This document shows positions 17,703 through 27,359 of a stretch of DNA of 64,000 nt, piece after piece. The notes below the pieces were generated by a model that saw only the letters and a list, made by a program, of their open reading frames with translations, did no database searches and had not been told where the DNA came from. The stretch is taken from contig NZ_FCOE02000013.1 in the NCBI RefSeq assembly GCF_001544915.2, forward strand, positions 62,001 to 126,000, in the 5' to 3' direction. This DNA comes from Caballeronia pedi (GTDB taxonomy: Bacteria; Pseudomonadota; Gammaproteobacteria; Burkholderiales; Burkholderiaceae). A program made the position numbers and the translations under genes. The number at the start of each line of letters is the position of its first letter. The stretch's first letter is position 1.

Positions 17703-18014
17703 GTGAGCGAACTTCAGAGACACCGATCAGCGCTTTGCGCTATGATTTTTCTTCTTGGCGGCTGTGTTGCCAGTGGAATGCCGTACACCGGAAGGCACTT
17801 GAGTCCAACAGAGTGTCGTGACTTGGCTGCGCTTCGGAGCAACACGTCCCCTACGATGGCGCAACACCAAAGCGAACTGGGCGCATTGCGCAAAGCGGGC
17901 TACGACCCGTCGCCGTGGTACGACGATCCGTATTACCCCGATGACTTACAAGCGGCCCAACGGCTCGTCGACTATTGGTTCCAAACGGAATGTCAGCAAA
18001 TCCCGCCGGGATAA
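17703..18014 (+). CDS. Small lipoprotein, DUF4148-like
   Basis: A 103-residue protein from a GTG start. The N-terminus (RSALCAMIFLLGGC) is a lipoprotein signal with lipobox LGGC. The mature part has HQSELGALRKAGYDPSPWYD and YYPDDLQAAQRLVDYWF, which resembles the DUF4148 pattern of Burkholderia envelope proteins. Probably outer-membrane or periplasmic. It is 21 nt after the HAD gene. Confidence 0.65.
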   Translation: MSELQRHRSALCAMIFLLGGCVASGMPYTGRHLSPTECRDLAALRSNTSPTMAQHQSELGALRKAGYDPSPWYDDPYYPDDLQAAQRLVDYWFQTECQQIPPG

Positions 18015-18183
18015 CAAAGAAGGGTAGTCGGGACCCTATTTCAGAAGTTTGGCAGCGGCCGACGTGAGTTGGATCGCAGCGGCGTTTTTGACCGCAATGC
18101 TCCTGCGGCGGCTCGAATCTTTTGCGCAGCATCGCTCGGACAGAGACACTAGCGGGCAATCCAAGTTTGTGCGGGCGCAACGC

Positions 18184-18369
18184 TCAGAACCCGACACCTA
18201 CTCCAACGCCCCCTCCGGACCCGAAGCCGCCGGTACCCACACCCACGCCCACTCCAACCCTCGGACCCGGCGCGGGACCATATGCGGGATCGCTGTAACC
18301 ATACGGCGGAGCGGCGACGCATCCAGAGAAGGCCGCTGCGAGTGTCAAAATGCTGAGAAGTCTGAGCAT
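18184..18369 (-). CDS. Small glycine-rich lipoprotein
   Basis: A 61-residue protein. MLRLLSILTLAAAFSGC is a lipoprotein signal with lipobox FSGC. The mature part is Pro/Tyr then Gly/Val repeats (GVGVGVGTGGFGSGGG). Such short Gly-rich lipoproteins are common in Burkholderia; the role is unknown. A GGGAGACGAT site precedes the ATG. Confidence 0.65.
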   Translation of the reverse strand: MLRLLSILTLAAAFSGCVAAPPYGYSDPAYGPAPGPRVGVGVGVGTGGFGSGGGVGVGVGF

Positions 18370-18769
18370 GATCGTCTCCCGTGCAGAGACTGTGCAGCAA
18401 AACCTGATCCCGTTTGCGGACGGTTGTTCTCAGGAACCTTGGCCAGTAAAGTTCGATAAAAGCTGACCTCAGCGTAATAGACCTTGCCAAGCAATCTAAA
18501 CCAGAAGGAGCTTTCTCTCCTCCTCGTGCATCGCTCATCGCCCTTTCTCGTGCGGCTTCAGTCTGCAGAAGCCGAGCGATCGCGGCAGTGTCGCGGGCCG
18601 ACGCAGTTGCTCGTTCATCTGTAGTCTAGCGCACGTCCCGGTGACTCGGCAGATCTATTCTCGGGCGTCAAGGCGGGCGAGACGCTCACAACTCCGGATT
18701 TCGATTAAGTCGACTGAAGAAAAAATCCCGGGGATAGGCCCCGGGATTGTCGAAAAGTACCGGTCGCGG
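18370..18769. other. Intergenic stretch, 400 bp
   Basis: No supported gene. It contains the terminator listed at 18724-18748 and probably the promoter of the small glycine-rich lipoprotein gene. Confidence 0.5.
18724..18748 (-). terminator. Intrinsic terminator of the PP-loop operon
   Basis: On the minus strand, AATCCCGGGG and CCCCGGGATT form a 10-bp stem with a 5-nt loop, followed by a T-tract. It lies 21 nt after the stop of the split PP-loop gene. Confidence 0.85.
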
Positions 18770-20380
18770 TCAAGCCGCTTCCGCAAAAAGGCTCAGCTGC
18801 TGCCGGTCATGACCCAACATCGCGTCATGCTCCGTATCGCTGATTGCACCCGACACGAGATGCGCGTCCAGGTCGGCTGGCGTCAGGTTCAGTCGCTGCG
18901 CAAGCCTCGTGAAGTACTGCCCGCGCTTGGCCATGTCCTGATACCTCTGGGCCATGCCGGTCGGCAATTTCACGATGCCCTCGTTCAGCCAGAAATGCGC
19001 TGAATCAATCGTGTCGCGATGCTGCGCGTCCAGCATGAAGGCAGTGTCGTATGTGCAGGTGACGAACAGGCACGCCGCTTCCGCATCCACCTCGAACTGC
19101 AAGGCTTCCTGGAAATAGACGGTCTGCTCACCGCCCGTCGTCCTCGCATATCGCCCGGGCCGACCAGGATGCCGGTACGGGTTCCACTGTTCTGCATCGA
19201 ACGAGCGCAATCCGGTCGCTGGCGCCTCCTTGTCGTACTGACCAACTGGATACCAGCCGTGCAGGACGATATCCGTCTTTGGAAGCGGTTCAAGCGTCGG
19301 GATCGGATAGCGACGCCCCAACACATTGACGTCGTGCCAGACCGCAAGCGCGGGGAACGCGTGCGCCGCGTAGTGATGCATCGACAGAAAGAAATCGATC
19401 CCCACCAACTGCTGCGGCGTCACGAACTCGAACTGCGGCTCGCACAGCAGCCGATTGTCTTCCGTATCCGGAATCGATCCGTTCGCCAGTGCCCCGGAAT
19501 GGGCTTCCGCGCGGTCGCGCTCGGCCGCGTCGATACTGCAGAGTTTCTTGAGCAGATCGACACGCGTCAGGTAGCTGTACGTGTCTGCCTGGATGCGCGT
19601 GTAGCCCGCATCGCTCAGCGAGCGCCCCACCAACTCCCGACGCGACATATCCCACTGGATCGCGAGCAGATAGTTGCGAAAGGCGTTAAGCGGCCGCAGA
19701 TGCCCGTATTGCTCATCCTCGATCATGGCCTCAAGCGACTTGTCACGGTCGCCCGAGACACAACAGAAAGCGCACCCGAACCTGCTTTCGCAAGATGCCC
19801 GCGCACCCGACTCCCCCACTACGACGCCGCACGTTCCTCCGTTGCCAGCTCGGTAGATCTCCGACAGCTGGTGGATCGTTGCTGGCAGCAACGGCGAACC
19901 AAACGGCATACTTCCCGGATCGGCTAACAACGCGAGCATCGTCCAAATATCGTCGGACGACCAGTCGGCCAGGGGACTAAGCGTGAGCCCACCGCCTCGA
20001 TTCCGGACCGCAACGTCGGCGGTGTCTTCGCGCTCTGCCATCGCCAAGGATCGCGATGCACTTTCGTCCTTGCGCAGACCAAGCACCGTGATGACCTCGC
20101 GAGCGCCGTCAGTTGCCGCGCGGCGCTCGAGCAAAGTTCGCAGGCGCCCTCCCGGCCTCACCTTCCATTCGTCCGCGCACGCACGCATGCGTCTACCATC
20201 GCGCACACCGTTTTCCGGCGTGCGGACCAGCGTTCCCCGTCCGATTGTCGAAACAACGAACTGACTGGCGAGCGACGGCTTTGTTACGTGAATCGCGACC
20301 GGCATCGCCGTCTCCTCGATGTACAACTACAGTTCATCGAGGACCAAGTGCAGGAAGTTGGCGATCGTCGGGTTTTCAAT
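18770..20380 (-). pseudogene. 3' part of split PP-loop (PAPS reductase/DndC-like) gene
   Basis: This is the C-terminal three quarters of a protein of about 600 residues; the 5' part is at 27372-27571. It contains TVLGLRKDESASRS, LSPLADWSSDDIW (PP-loop enzyme motifs) and a Cys cluster (CESRFGCAFCC) like the iron-sulfur-type Cys motif of DndC relatives, followed by a long unrecognised C-terminal domain. Upstream of MYIEETAMPV the frame continues (IENPTIANFLHLVLDEL) through an in-frame TAG at 20327-20329. So the gene is cut by a transposon and also carries an amber codon. The intact enzyme would activate a substrate with ATP, perhaps for sulfur or amide transfer; this is inference. Confidence 0.8.
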
Positions 20381-20389
20381 ACGGATAAG
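20376..20389. repeat. Left end of the transposon
   Basis: Direct repeat TCAAT directly followed by the terminal inverted repeat ACGGATAAG. Confidence 0.8.
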
Positions 20390-20469
20390 GGTGTGCAGAT
20401 GGACACTGCTCAATGCCTTGTCAGATAAAGCGATCTCGAAAACAGCGGTGTCCATCCCATCGGCCCGAC

Positions 20470-20501
20470 TGATGGACAATTCTCGTGGAAATTGTCCATC
20501 A
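20470..20501. repeat. 12-bp perfect inverted repeat near the left end
   Basis: TGATGGACAATT and AATTGTCCATCA are separated by 8 bp. It lies between the left end and the stop of the last recombinase-operon gene. It could be a recombinase-binding site or a terminator stem; there is no T-tract. Confidence 0.6.
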
Positions 20502-20519
20502 GAATGCAGGCATGGGACG

Positions 20520-20927
20520 TTATCGGCTTCGCCCGCGAAGCGGCAACACCGTCTCTCCGGTAAGCTTTGCGAGGGATTTCTTCGTCTCAAACAGCTCAAC
20601 GAGCAGGGAGGCTTCTCGAGCAAGGGCCTCTTCCCAGAGCAGGCGATATTTGCTTGCTGACATTCGAGCCGACGCGAGCTGCTCCTTGGCTTCCCCCTTC
20701 GGCTTAGCCTGGTCAGCGGCCGCGTGGTCGATTGCTTCGATCAGATCTTTGAAGATGGGTCGAGACTTCTTGATACTCCCCTTTCCCCGGCCAGCTTCTA
20801 GGGCAACGGCATCGTTCGAGATTCGCGTTCCCTTCGGGACTGACGCCGGGGTGCCGTTTTTCAGACGTTCGAGCGCCTTGAAGTAGTCATTGAGTGTCTC
20901 AGACACGGTCTGAACCCCTATTGGCAA
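20520..20927 (-). CDS. Small transposon accessory protein (TnpC/GmtX-like)
   Basis: A 135-residue basic protein. The N-terminal half (ISNDAVALEAGRGKGSIKKS) resembles a helix-turn-helix that follows recombinases in Tn554-type and gamma-mobile-trio elements. The C-terminal half is a coiled coil (ASLLVELFETKKSLAKLTG). Its start lies inside the end of the upstream recombinase gene (29-nt overlap), so it is translationally coupled. The family name is tentative; the role as accessory DNA-binding partner is inferred from position. Confidence 0.6.
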   Translation of the reverse strand: MPIGVQTVSETLNDYFKALERLKNGTPASVPKGTRISNDAVALEAGRGKGSIKKSRPIFKDLIEAIDHAAADQAKPKGEAKEQLASARMSASKYRLLWEEALAREASLLVELFETKKSLAKLTGETVLPLRGRSR

Positions 20928-22935
20928 TTTCGAGGCAACGCTTTCGCGCCGCTACCATCGAATCCAAGTCGTCCTTCTCGAGGTGATAGGTGATCGATGA
21001 TTGTTCGAGGGAGTTGACCAGGTGTTGCTGCTGATCGATGGCCCGATTAAGCTTCGACAGCTTGATTACGATGTTCTTGCAATCCTCCAGGCACAGCACG
21101 CCCATCATTCTCAGGCCAGCCTTGTCGCACTCACCGACTTTGACGCAACCTCCGAACGGGGTTGCCTTGTAGGCAGTTAATCCCTTCTGAAACTGTTTGA
21201 GCGTTATGGCTCGATCAACAATCTGGCCACGATTTTTCTTCTGCTGTTCGAATATCCCAGCAGCACCAAACAGAGGTTCATCGGCGAATACTACGTCCCG
21301 AAGGAACGCCATTGCTTCTGACACCGGCTTGGCGTCGCGCCAGTCCTTACAAATGTGTTCTTTGTAGTCTGTCGGATCGTTCTCAATGAAGTTCTTGGCG
21401 AACACCGAACCTTTCGAGTAGTAAAGTGACATTTCCCGCGTGATATGTTGCAACTGTCGGCGTAACGACGGGAGCGACACCAGGCCGCTACGTTGTGCGT
21501 ACAAGGCAAGCGACCGCCGGAATTGATGTGATCTCAGCGACCATGCCTGACCGACACCGTAATCCGGGTCATCTCCCCAGGCGCGGTGCGGGTCGATTTC
21601 TTCCAATTCCCGGAGGTCCCCTTCATTGATGACAGGGCGCAACCGCTTCAATAGCTGCGCGAACGGCGGGCTGGTCAATCGGTTGTCAGAAGTCAGGTAC
21701 GCATCCTGAGTCACCACTTGATATGTCTGCCTACCAGCGAACTCCAGGTACGATGTCGCGACAAACAACGGATACCTGCTGATTCGCTCGTCGGCTTGGT
21801 GTGGAGTATCTCCGATTACCTCGTATATTGCTGTAGCGACACGACGAGCTATGTCAACGGCCCGAGCGCCCTCTTTGCTGGTCACCCACTGCGTTCGACG
21901 AATGCGTCCGTTCTCGAATTTCGTTGTTCGGCCACCCAGAAAATAATGCGTTGCCCCCGGTCGCTTTTCCGCCGACAAGCAGTGGTAAGGAAGCATCTGG
22001 GCTTCGCTGTGTCTCATTCCGGTGTACGCCTGAACCGTAAGGCGGCAAACGGTCTGGATATTTGAAAGACCACTGGATACTCCGTGCATCGTCGGGGTGA
22101 TTCCTTTCTCGCGAAAGTATTCAGTCAGCCCATACTCGGCCAGCATCGACCCTACATCACAAAAAGATTTTCGATCTCCACCAGGGATCGACCGCAACGC
22201 CGCCAAGCGTGCGACCAAAGCGAGGTAGCAATCGGAAATCACGTCGAAGTTGTTTAACTCAGTATTCAGCGCGGTCAGCACGGACGAATAGACCCGGGTC
22301 GGCATCGGCGGCGTCTGCCTGTTTGCCGGGAAATCGCTGACACGCTTTTGCAGCGTTGCGAATAACTCCGCACACCCGAGAGTAAAGCCCAAATCTGTTT
22401 CCGGGTTCATCGCCATGAACACACCCATGAGCCTGGCAACCTTGGTGACCGCCGTTTTGGTATCTAACGATGAACAGAAATCTTCGAGTAGGGTTGACGA
22501 ACTCCAAAAATCCTCGTATCCAATTTCATGCTTCTCACTGTATTGGCCCATGAGGCGGAGGACACTCAGGGACTCGGTCAACGAGGAGAAACTAAGCGAG
22601 GCGCCTCTCTTTTTGTAGATCAACAACGCCATAAATCGCTGCATGTCCGCGACGATTCCGGATCTCAACCTCGACATACGTTGACGCATGGGTCGGTCGA
22701 TTCTGGATGTTGTCTTCTGCCAATAGTCGAAACACAGCCACCTGGGCCGCCCGTCAGGGTCGTACGGGGTCCAGTTCCAGTAAATGTCGGCGAGAGTCGA
22801 CGCCGCAACCCCGTTCGCATACCGACTGACAACGAAATCGTCCGGGGGCGCCAACCCGGTGGAGGCTACGTCCCATTCATCCGGTAATGCAGCGTTTTCC
22901 GGGATATCTAACTTAGCCTGAAACATACGACTCAT
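20899..22935 (-). CDS. Large tyrosine recombinase (third of trio)
   Basis: A 678-residue protein from an ATG that overlaps the TGA of the upstream gene (ATGA). Catalytic residues are visible: Arg in YTGMRHSEAQML, HxxR in RSHQFRRSLALYA, His in RQLQHITREM and the nucleophile Tyr in SLYYSKGS. The C-terminus has Cys residues (GGCVKVGECDKAG, LCLEDCKN) that may bind metal. It is longer than simple integrases, like Tn554 TnpB or GMT recombinases. Probably carries out strand exchange with the other two. Confidence 0.85.
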   Translation of the reverse strand: MSRMFQAKLDIPENAALPDEWDVASTGLAPPDDFVVSRYANGVAASTLADIYWNWTPYDPDGRPRWLCFDYWQKTTSRIDRPMRQRMSRLRSGIVADMQRFMALLIYKKRGASLSFSSLTESLSVLRLMGQYSEKHEIGYEDFWSSSTLLEDFCSSLDTKTAVTKVARLMGVFMAMNPETDLGFTLGCAELFATLQKRVSDFPANRQTPPMPTRVYSSVLTALNTELNNFDVISDCYLALVARLAALRSIPGGDRKSFCDVGSMLAEYGLTEYFREKGITPTMHGVSSGLSNIQTVCRLTVQAYTGMRHSEAQMLPYHCLSAEKRPGATHYFLGGRTTKFENGRIRRTQWVTSKEGARAVDIARRVATAIYEVIGDTPHQADERISRYPLFVATSYLEFAGRQTYQVVTQDAYLTSDNRLTSPPFAQLLKRLRPVINEGDLRELEEIDPHRAWGDDPDYGVGQAWSLRSHQFRRSLALYAQRSGLVSLPSLRRQLQHITREMSLYYSKGSVFAKNFIENDPTDYKEHICKDWRDAKPVSEAMAFLRDVVFADEPLFGAAGIFEQQKKNRGQIVDRAITLKQFQKGLTAYKATPFGGCVKVGECDKAGLRMMGVLCLEDCKNIVIKLSKLNRAIDQQQHLVNSLEQSSITYHLEKDDLDSMVAARKRCLEIANRGSDRV

Positions 22936-24878
22936 ACGATCACCTCTAGTTCGTTGAGCAAAGCCCACTTCTCCGCCCAATAGGCATCGAGTTGGCCGTA
23001 CTCCTCGACTTCATTCTCAATCTGGGCGACGATCAAGGCCATCCCGTCAAACTCCTTGACCTGATCAAGCAGTGACGCAATTCGGCGGAGGACAGGCTCG
23101 AAATAGGCCTCCGCACCTGGCAGATACGTCGCCTGTTGAACAACAAAGGCGCAGCTCACCAGTTTTCTAATGTCAGGGGCGTCGGCATGTACACGGTGCT
23201 TGTCGCAGAAGAGGCACCCCTCTTGCCGACCGCAATCTGGCGCCACGGGGACATCTTCGGAAATCGAATGAGGAGAGCCAAACGCCGCGCAGGTACCAAG
23301 ATGCCCGTGCGTGCCGCCATCTACCGTTTCGTCGGCTTGTAGCACTATCCGCTTGTTCAGGGCAGACTCTTCAATCCTCGTCAAAAACGTCGAGATTTCT
23401 TCATGGTGAGCGGACTTGCTACCAGCGGTGTAGTGGCGCCTCGAGGTTTCTTCCGAATGGCCCATGATCGTGGCTGCGACTGAGAAATCATCGTTGCGTA
23501 CGTGGTAATCCTGTTTTGCTGCACGCAACTGCCGGTTCCTGATCAGCGGGATATTTGGGCCTAGTCTCCGCAACGACGCATAGAAGGATTCAAACCCCCT
23601 TACTGTCAACGGCTTCGGTGCGCTTCGGTTCTGATTACCGAGATTGAAGAACAACGTGGCGGCCTCACGACCGTTCAGCAGGTAACTGCGGATCTCAATG
23701 AATTTCACGAACAACGGCAGGAACTTGTTTCGGATTACGACGGATACCATTTTTCCGCCGGCGCGCCACTTTATCTCTCTAAACCCTTGTTGTGATGCCC
23801 CCACTTTGTACTCTGCGCCCCAGGAGAGGGCAAACGCGACCGACGCATTCATGCCCGTCTGACCGAGGAACAGGACCACGAATGCATGATGAGCCCGCAT
23901 TGCCGCGGCGAGTCGTTCCGGATGTCGGGGATTCCGGTTTGCCTCGGCGAGTCGATTGCGCGCGTGCCGGATGGCAGTATTCGCCTTGGAAAAAGAACTG
24001 AACTGCGTGCGAATTTCCTGGATTGTGGCGAGTCGGCCATTTTCGAAATCATAGGCAGCATACGTGCTGCCGCCGGTGGCCCTGTTCTCAATCCTGCCCA
24101 CAGAGACCGACCAGGCTCGCAGCGGAAATAACCACACGTAATCGCGCTTCCAGTCGAGAGACTTCGGAACCGCCATTCTGTAGGGGAATTCGCGCTGGGT
24201 GAGAACCAGATCTGTATGCCCGTGGAAAATTGCATCACATAGCCCCTCCAGTCGCCCGAGATCATATTCAGACGGTGGTACAGTACGCGCGTCATCGGGA
24301 CGAGCAATGTCGATCAGCCGAACGCCTCGATGAATGTCATGGAGGCCCGTGAACCGCTCCATCAACCTCAGATTCGCAAATTGCCGAGAGGCTGCGGTTC
24401 TTTGCGTAATTTGGTTCGTATCAAGTCGATGCCTCAAATAGTCCACGTACGCTCGGAACCCAACGTAGGTTGCATCCCCACCGCTGAGAATATCTGAATG
24501 CCCGCTCTCATCGGCCCAATCCATCAGGTTGATCCACAATCCCACCCATCCGTGAACCGTCGAATTGGTGAATCCGCCGTCCAGAAGAAGGCTGGAAACG
24601 AATTCAATAAAGCGGCCTATCAGCCGTGTACGAGTCAGGTCAAGTGATCCTAGGTCCACCTCCCGCGCCTGTCGAGCACGTCGATTGCGCGGCTCCACGC
24701 TACCTTGGCGGCGCATGTAGCAAAGCGCCCCTACGTCCTTGGCCATGCCGTCGAATACAAGGACCGCGCGCTCCGGATGAAGGACCGACATCCCTTTGGC
24801 CAGCGGGACTGAGTGTCGCTCTGTCGGTCTTGCCCAAAATTGCACGCCGCCATTCGAAACTGATTTACGCTTCTGCAT
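22932..24878 (-). CDS. Large tyrosine recombinase-like protein (second of trio)
   Basis: A 648-residue protein. The C-terminal part keeps the Arg of the HxxR box (RNRQLRAAKQDYH), the GH of MGHSEETSRRHY and the Tyr, but the first catalytic Arg position reads TGMNASVAFALSW and the box His is Arg. So it may be partly inactive and act as a structural partner. The Cys/His-rich end (CGRQEGCLFCDKHRVH) looks like a zinc-binding motif. It overlaps the upstream recombinase gene by 14 nt. Confidence 0.8.
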   Translation of the reverse strand: MQKRKSVSNGGVQFWARPTERHSVPLAKGMSVLHPERAVLVFDGMAKDVGALCYMRRQGSVEPRNRRARQAREVDLGSLDLTRTRLIGRFIEFVSSLLLDGGFTNSTVHGWVGLWINLMDWADESGHSDILSGGDATYVGFRAYVDYLRHRLDTNQITQRTAASRQFANLRLMERFTGLHDIHRGVRLIDIARPDDARTVPPSEYDLGRLEGLCDAIFHGHTDLVLTQREFPYRMAVPKSLDWKRDYVWLFPLRAWSVSVGRIENRATGGSTYAAYDFENGRLATIQEIRTQFSSFSKANTAIRHARNRLAEANRNPRHPERLAAAMRAHHAFVVLFLGQTGMNASVAFALSWGAEYKVGASQQGFREIKWRAGGKMVSVVIRNKFLPLFVKFIEIRSYLLNGREAATLFFNLGNQNRSAPKPLTVRGFESFYASLRRLGPNIPLIRNRQLRAAKQDYHVRNDDFSVAATIMGHSEETSRRHYTAGSKSAHHEEISTFLTRIEESALNKRIVLQADETVDGGTHGHLGTCAAFGSPHSISEDVPVAPDCGRQEGCLFCDKHRVHADAPDIRKLVSCAFVVQQATYLPGAEAYFEPVLRRIASLLDQVKEFDGMALIVAQIENEVEEYGQLDAYWAEKWALLNELEVIV

Positions 24879-26331
24879 TGAGTGCTCCCCGCCACGCTTT
24901 CTCGATCAAATCGCGAAAATAAGCCTCGTGTCCGTCTACAGCTGCATAGACCGTTGCTTGGTTCGACCTGAAGTTCAAGTACAGGTCAGTCGTGGCGGAG
25001 CTTTCGTGGCCCATCCGCACACGGACGAAATCTCGCGCCTGAGACAGCGTCTTCTCGTTCCGTTCAACCGCTGCTAGTTGAACATCAGTGAGGTTCATTC
25101 CATAAGTCGCGCGCAAGTCGTGCGGTTTGTAGTGGAAGTCCCGCGCGTGGCGTTGGCGAACCCACGGGATCACCCGGTCACGAATGAACATGCGAAGAGC
25201 CTGACCTCGCTCCCGGTACCGCCTGTCGAAATCTGGATCGAAGCGTAGGCTCTCAGCCTTCTGCTGGTAGTAAGGGGACCCCTGCTGCGTCAGGAAAAGA
25301 TATTGGTCATCGTTGTTGCCGCCCTTCGCCCGGCTACGGCGCGCAGCTGCCCGATCGGAGAACGCATACTTCCGGAGCATCTCGTACACCCAGCGAGGAA
25401 TATGGATCGTAAGCTGCTTATTGTTTTTCGTGTCTATCCCAGTTCCAGGGCCGGCCTTACACCGAAATTCTCGCGCTGAATCCGGTAGTTCATTGCGCAC
25501 GTCCGCGACTCGAAGTGTCAGCGCCGTCTGAATTCTGGCTCCGGACGTCACCACAAGCAGATGGATCAACAGCATCTCAGGATTCTGAAGGCCGGCCAGT
25601 GCCTCGAACAGCCATTCCTGTTCGTTTTGAGGTAGGGGCCGCAATCGTTCGCCATCGCTAATGCAGCCATCGTATGGATCAAGCTGCTTCGGCGCGCGAA
25701 TACTCACGTCCGTTACGTTCACCCGTTTGCTGATCGACAGTCCACGAGCATCCTTGAACGTCAAATACTGGTCTCGATCTTCCCAGAGCGGATTCTCCGG
25801 CACGAGCATCCCCTCGGCGACCAAAAACCGATAGAAGCCAATCACCGATCCCATGGTTCTTTTGGCCGTTGCGGGCGCCGTCTTCCGTTGAAGAATGCGG
25901 TTCTTGAGATAACCATGGAACCGATAGGTCGGCCGCTGCAACTTGAAACGGGGAAACGCAAGGTAATCGACCTCGAATTCCTCGAGAAACCTCATAAAAA
26001 TCGACAGATCCTCTGCAATACTCTGGAACGTTGTCATGTCTGGGTTCAGATGTGCCTGACATCGAGCGAGGATATAAATCGTAGCCGCGTCCCATAGAAC
26101 ACCACGGCTATCCAGAACGAGCGGGAGAAGGTTGTAATTGAACTTGACCCACTTCGGATAGCCGCCGTGAGAGTCGACGGCCTTGGCGACTTCCCGCATG
26201 TGATAGGTTTGTTCGGCCCGCTGCGCACCTGCGGGGATAACGCGTTTTATGCCGAGAGGATCTGCTGCGTCGCACGTTTCAGTCAGGATGAAAGCCGGCA
26301 GAACCGCACATTTGATCGGCGGGTTCAGCAT
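24865..26331 (-). CDS. Tyrosine recombinase (first of trio)
   Basis: A 488-residue protein with a full catalytic set: Arg in SGARIQTALTLRV, HxxR in KPHDLRATYGMN, His in VRMGHESSATTD and Tyr in TTDLYLNFRS. The N-terminal 200 residues are the core-binding part. It is the first gene of the recombinase operon; promoter signals probably lie in 26332-26560. Size and order fit the leading recombinase of Tn554-type or gamma-mobile-trio elements. Confidence 0.85.
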   Translation of the reverse strand: MLNPPIKCAVLPAFILTETCDAADPLGIKRVIPAGAQRAEQTYHMREVAKAVDSHGGYPKWVKFNYNLLPLVLDSRGVLWDAATIYILARCQAHLNPDMTTFQSIAEDLSIFMRFLEEFEVDYLAFPRFKLQRPTYRFHGYLKNRILQRKTAPATAKRTMGSVIGFYRFLVAEGMLVPENPLWEDRDQYLTFKDARGLSISKRVNVTDVSIRAPKQLDPYDGCISDGERLRPLPQNEQEWLFEALAGLQNPEMLLIHLLVVTSGARIQTALTLRVADVRNELPDSAREFRCKAGPGTGIDTKNNKQLTIHIPRWVYEMLRKYAFSDRAAARRSRAKGGNNDDQYLFLTQQGSPYYQQKAESLRFDPDFDRRYRERGQALRMFIRDRVIPWVRQRHARDFHYKPHDLRATYGMNLTDVQLAAVERNEKTLSQARDFVRVRMGHESSATTDLYLNFRSNQATVYAAVDGHEAYFRDLIEKAWRGALNAEA

Positions 26332-26565
26332 GCGGCCACCGGACTGTACGTGGCCATGATTGGCAGGAACGGCTGTAACTTGTTCAACATTTCAAAACTT
26401 ATCATTTTCGTCTATGAGTAAGCGTCCGACCAGCGACGAATTGACCGGAACTCCGATTCGTCATACAGGGGTCTCCTGATCCTACGGCAGGTCGCCAGAC
26501 TTGACGCGCTACGGCACCATGTAAGATGACGCGTATCAGTCAAGCACCGGCTTGAAACACGGATA

Positions 26566-26802
26566 TTGGGAGTTGAAGTGCCAACGTTAATGGAATGCCT
26601 CGGATCGCTTCCAAGCGATCTGGTGATGCGTGACCTCGCGGCAGTTCGCAATGAAGTTGCCACGGTTGCGGAGCATTTGGCTCGGCTTCGCAAAGATGAA
26701 GACGGATACGAGGTCCGTAGGGAGTCGCGCAATTACGGCCGAACCAAAATCACAGCGATTGGCTTGATCGGCGGCCCAGCCATCTATCGGCAGGTCAGAT
26801 AG
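26566..26802 (+). CDS. Small hypothetical protein inside the transposon
   Basis: A 78-residue protein (MECLGSLPSDLVMRDLAAVR, NEVATVAEHLARLRKDEDGY). It diverges from the recombinase operon. Helical, possibly a small regulator, but no family is recognised. Confidence 0.45.
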   Translation: MGVEVPTLMECLGSLPSDLVMRDLAAVRNEVATVAEHLARLRKDEDGYEVRRESRNYGRTKITAIGLIGGPAIYRQVR

Positions 26803-26882
26803 CGATTTTGCTGCAAAGGCTGTATGTGAAATAATGCGGTGCGCCTCTAGCCCTGGACCGCACTTTTACGAGACACGACATC

Positions 26883-27161
26883 ATGCAAGACATCTTTGAA
26901 CCCCGCCACGAACCTGCGCGTAGCATCTACCAGGCGTTCCAGGCCGAAGCGACCAAACGCAAAGGACGCAGCATCGACCAGTGGCAAGCTGCAGAATGCG
27001 ATGCCGTGTTTCGCGAAGCAACGCACCAAGCGCAGAAACTCGGCCTGCGTGTTCCAACAATGGATGAAGTCGTCAGTGCGGAACGTTATGCGGCTGGGTC
27101 GATAGACTACGGCGCGAAGTGGTCGTATTGCGTTGTCGAGGAAATGCGTAAGGCTGTCTGA
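26883..27161 (+). CDS. Small hypothetical protein inside the transposon
   Basis: A 92-residue acidic protein (DIFEPRHEPARSIYQAFQ, WQAAECDAVFREATHQAQKL, DYGAKWSYCVVEEMRKAV). Codon use is good and the ATG follows an ACGAGACACGAC leader. It is inside the element boundaries, so it is cargo. The following 27162-27360 holds no gene I can support. Confidence 0.6.
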   Translation: MQDIFEPRHEPARSIYQAFQAEATKRKGRSIDQWQAAECDAVFREATHQAQKLGLRVPTMDEVVSAERYAAGSIDYGAKWSYCVVEEMRKAV

Positions 27162-27359
27162 ATTCGTTCGCTCGAGCCATCCAACATCAGATCCGCCAGA
27201 GTATGAACCCCGCGCGTTCCATCGTGCTCCACGATCCCGCTGGCGTTCAACAAAGGCCGTTGACAGGTCTCAGCGACTGGTAAGCATCGGTGCTTGCACG
27301 TACCGACGAGCAATGTCCATTTCCTGTGGTACTTACCAGGTAAATCACCCCGGGAAAAA

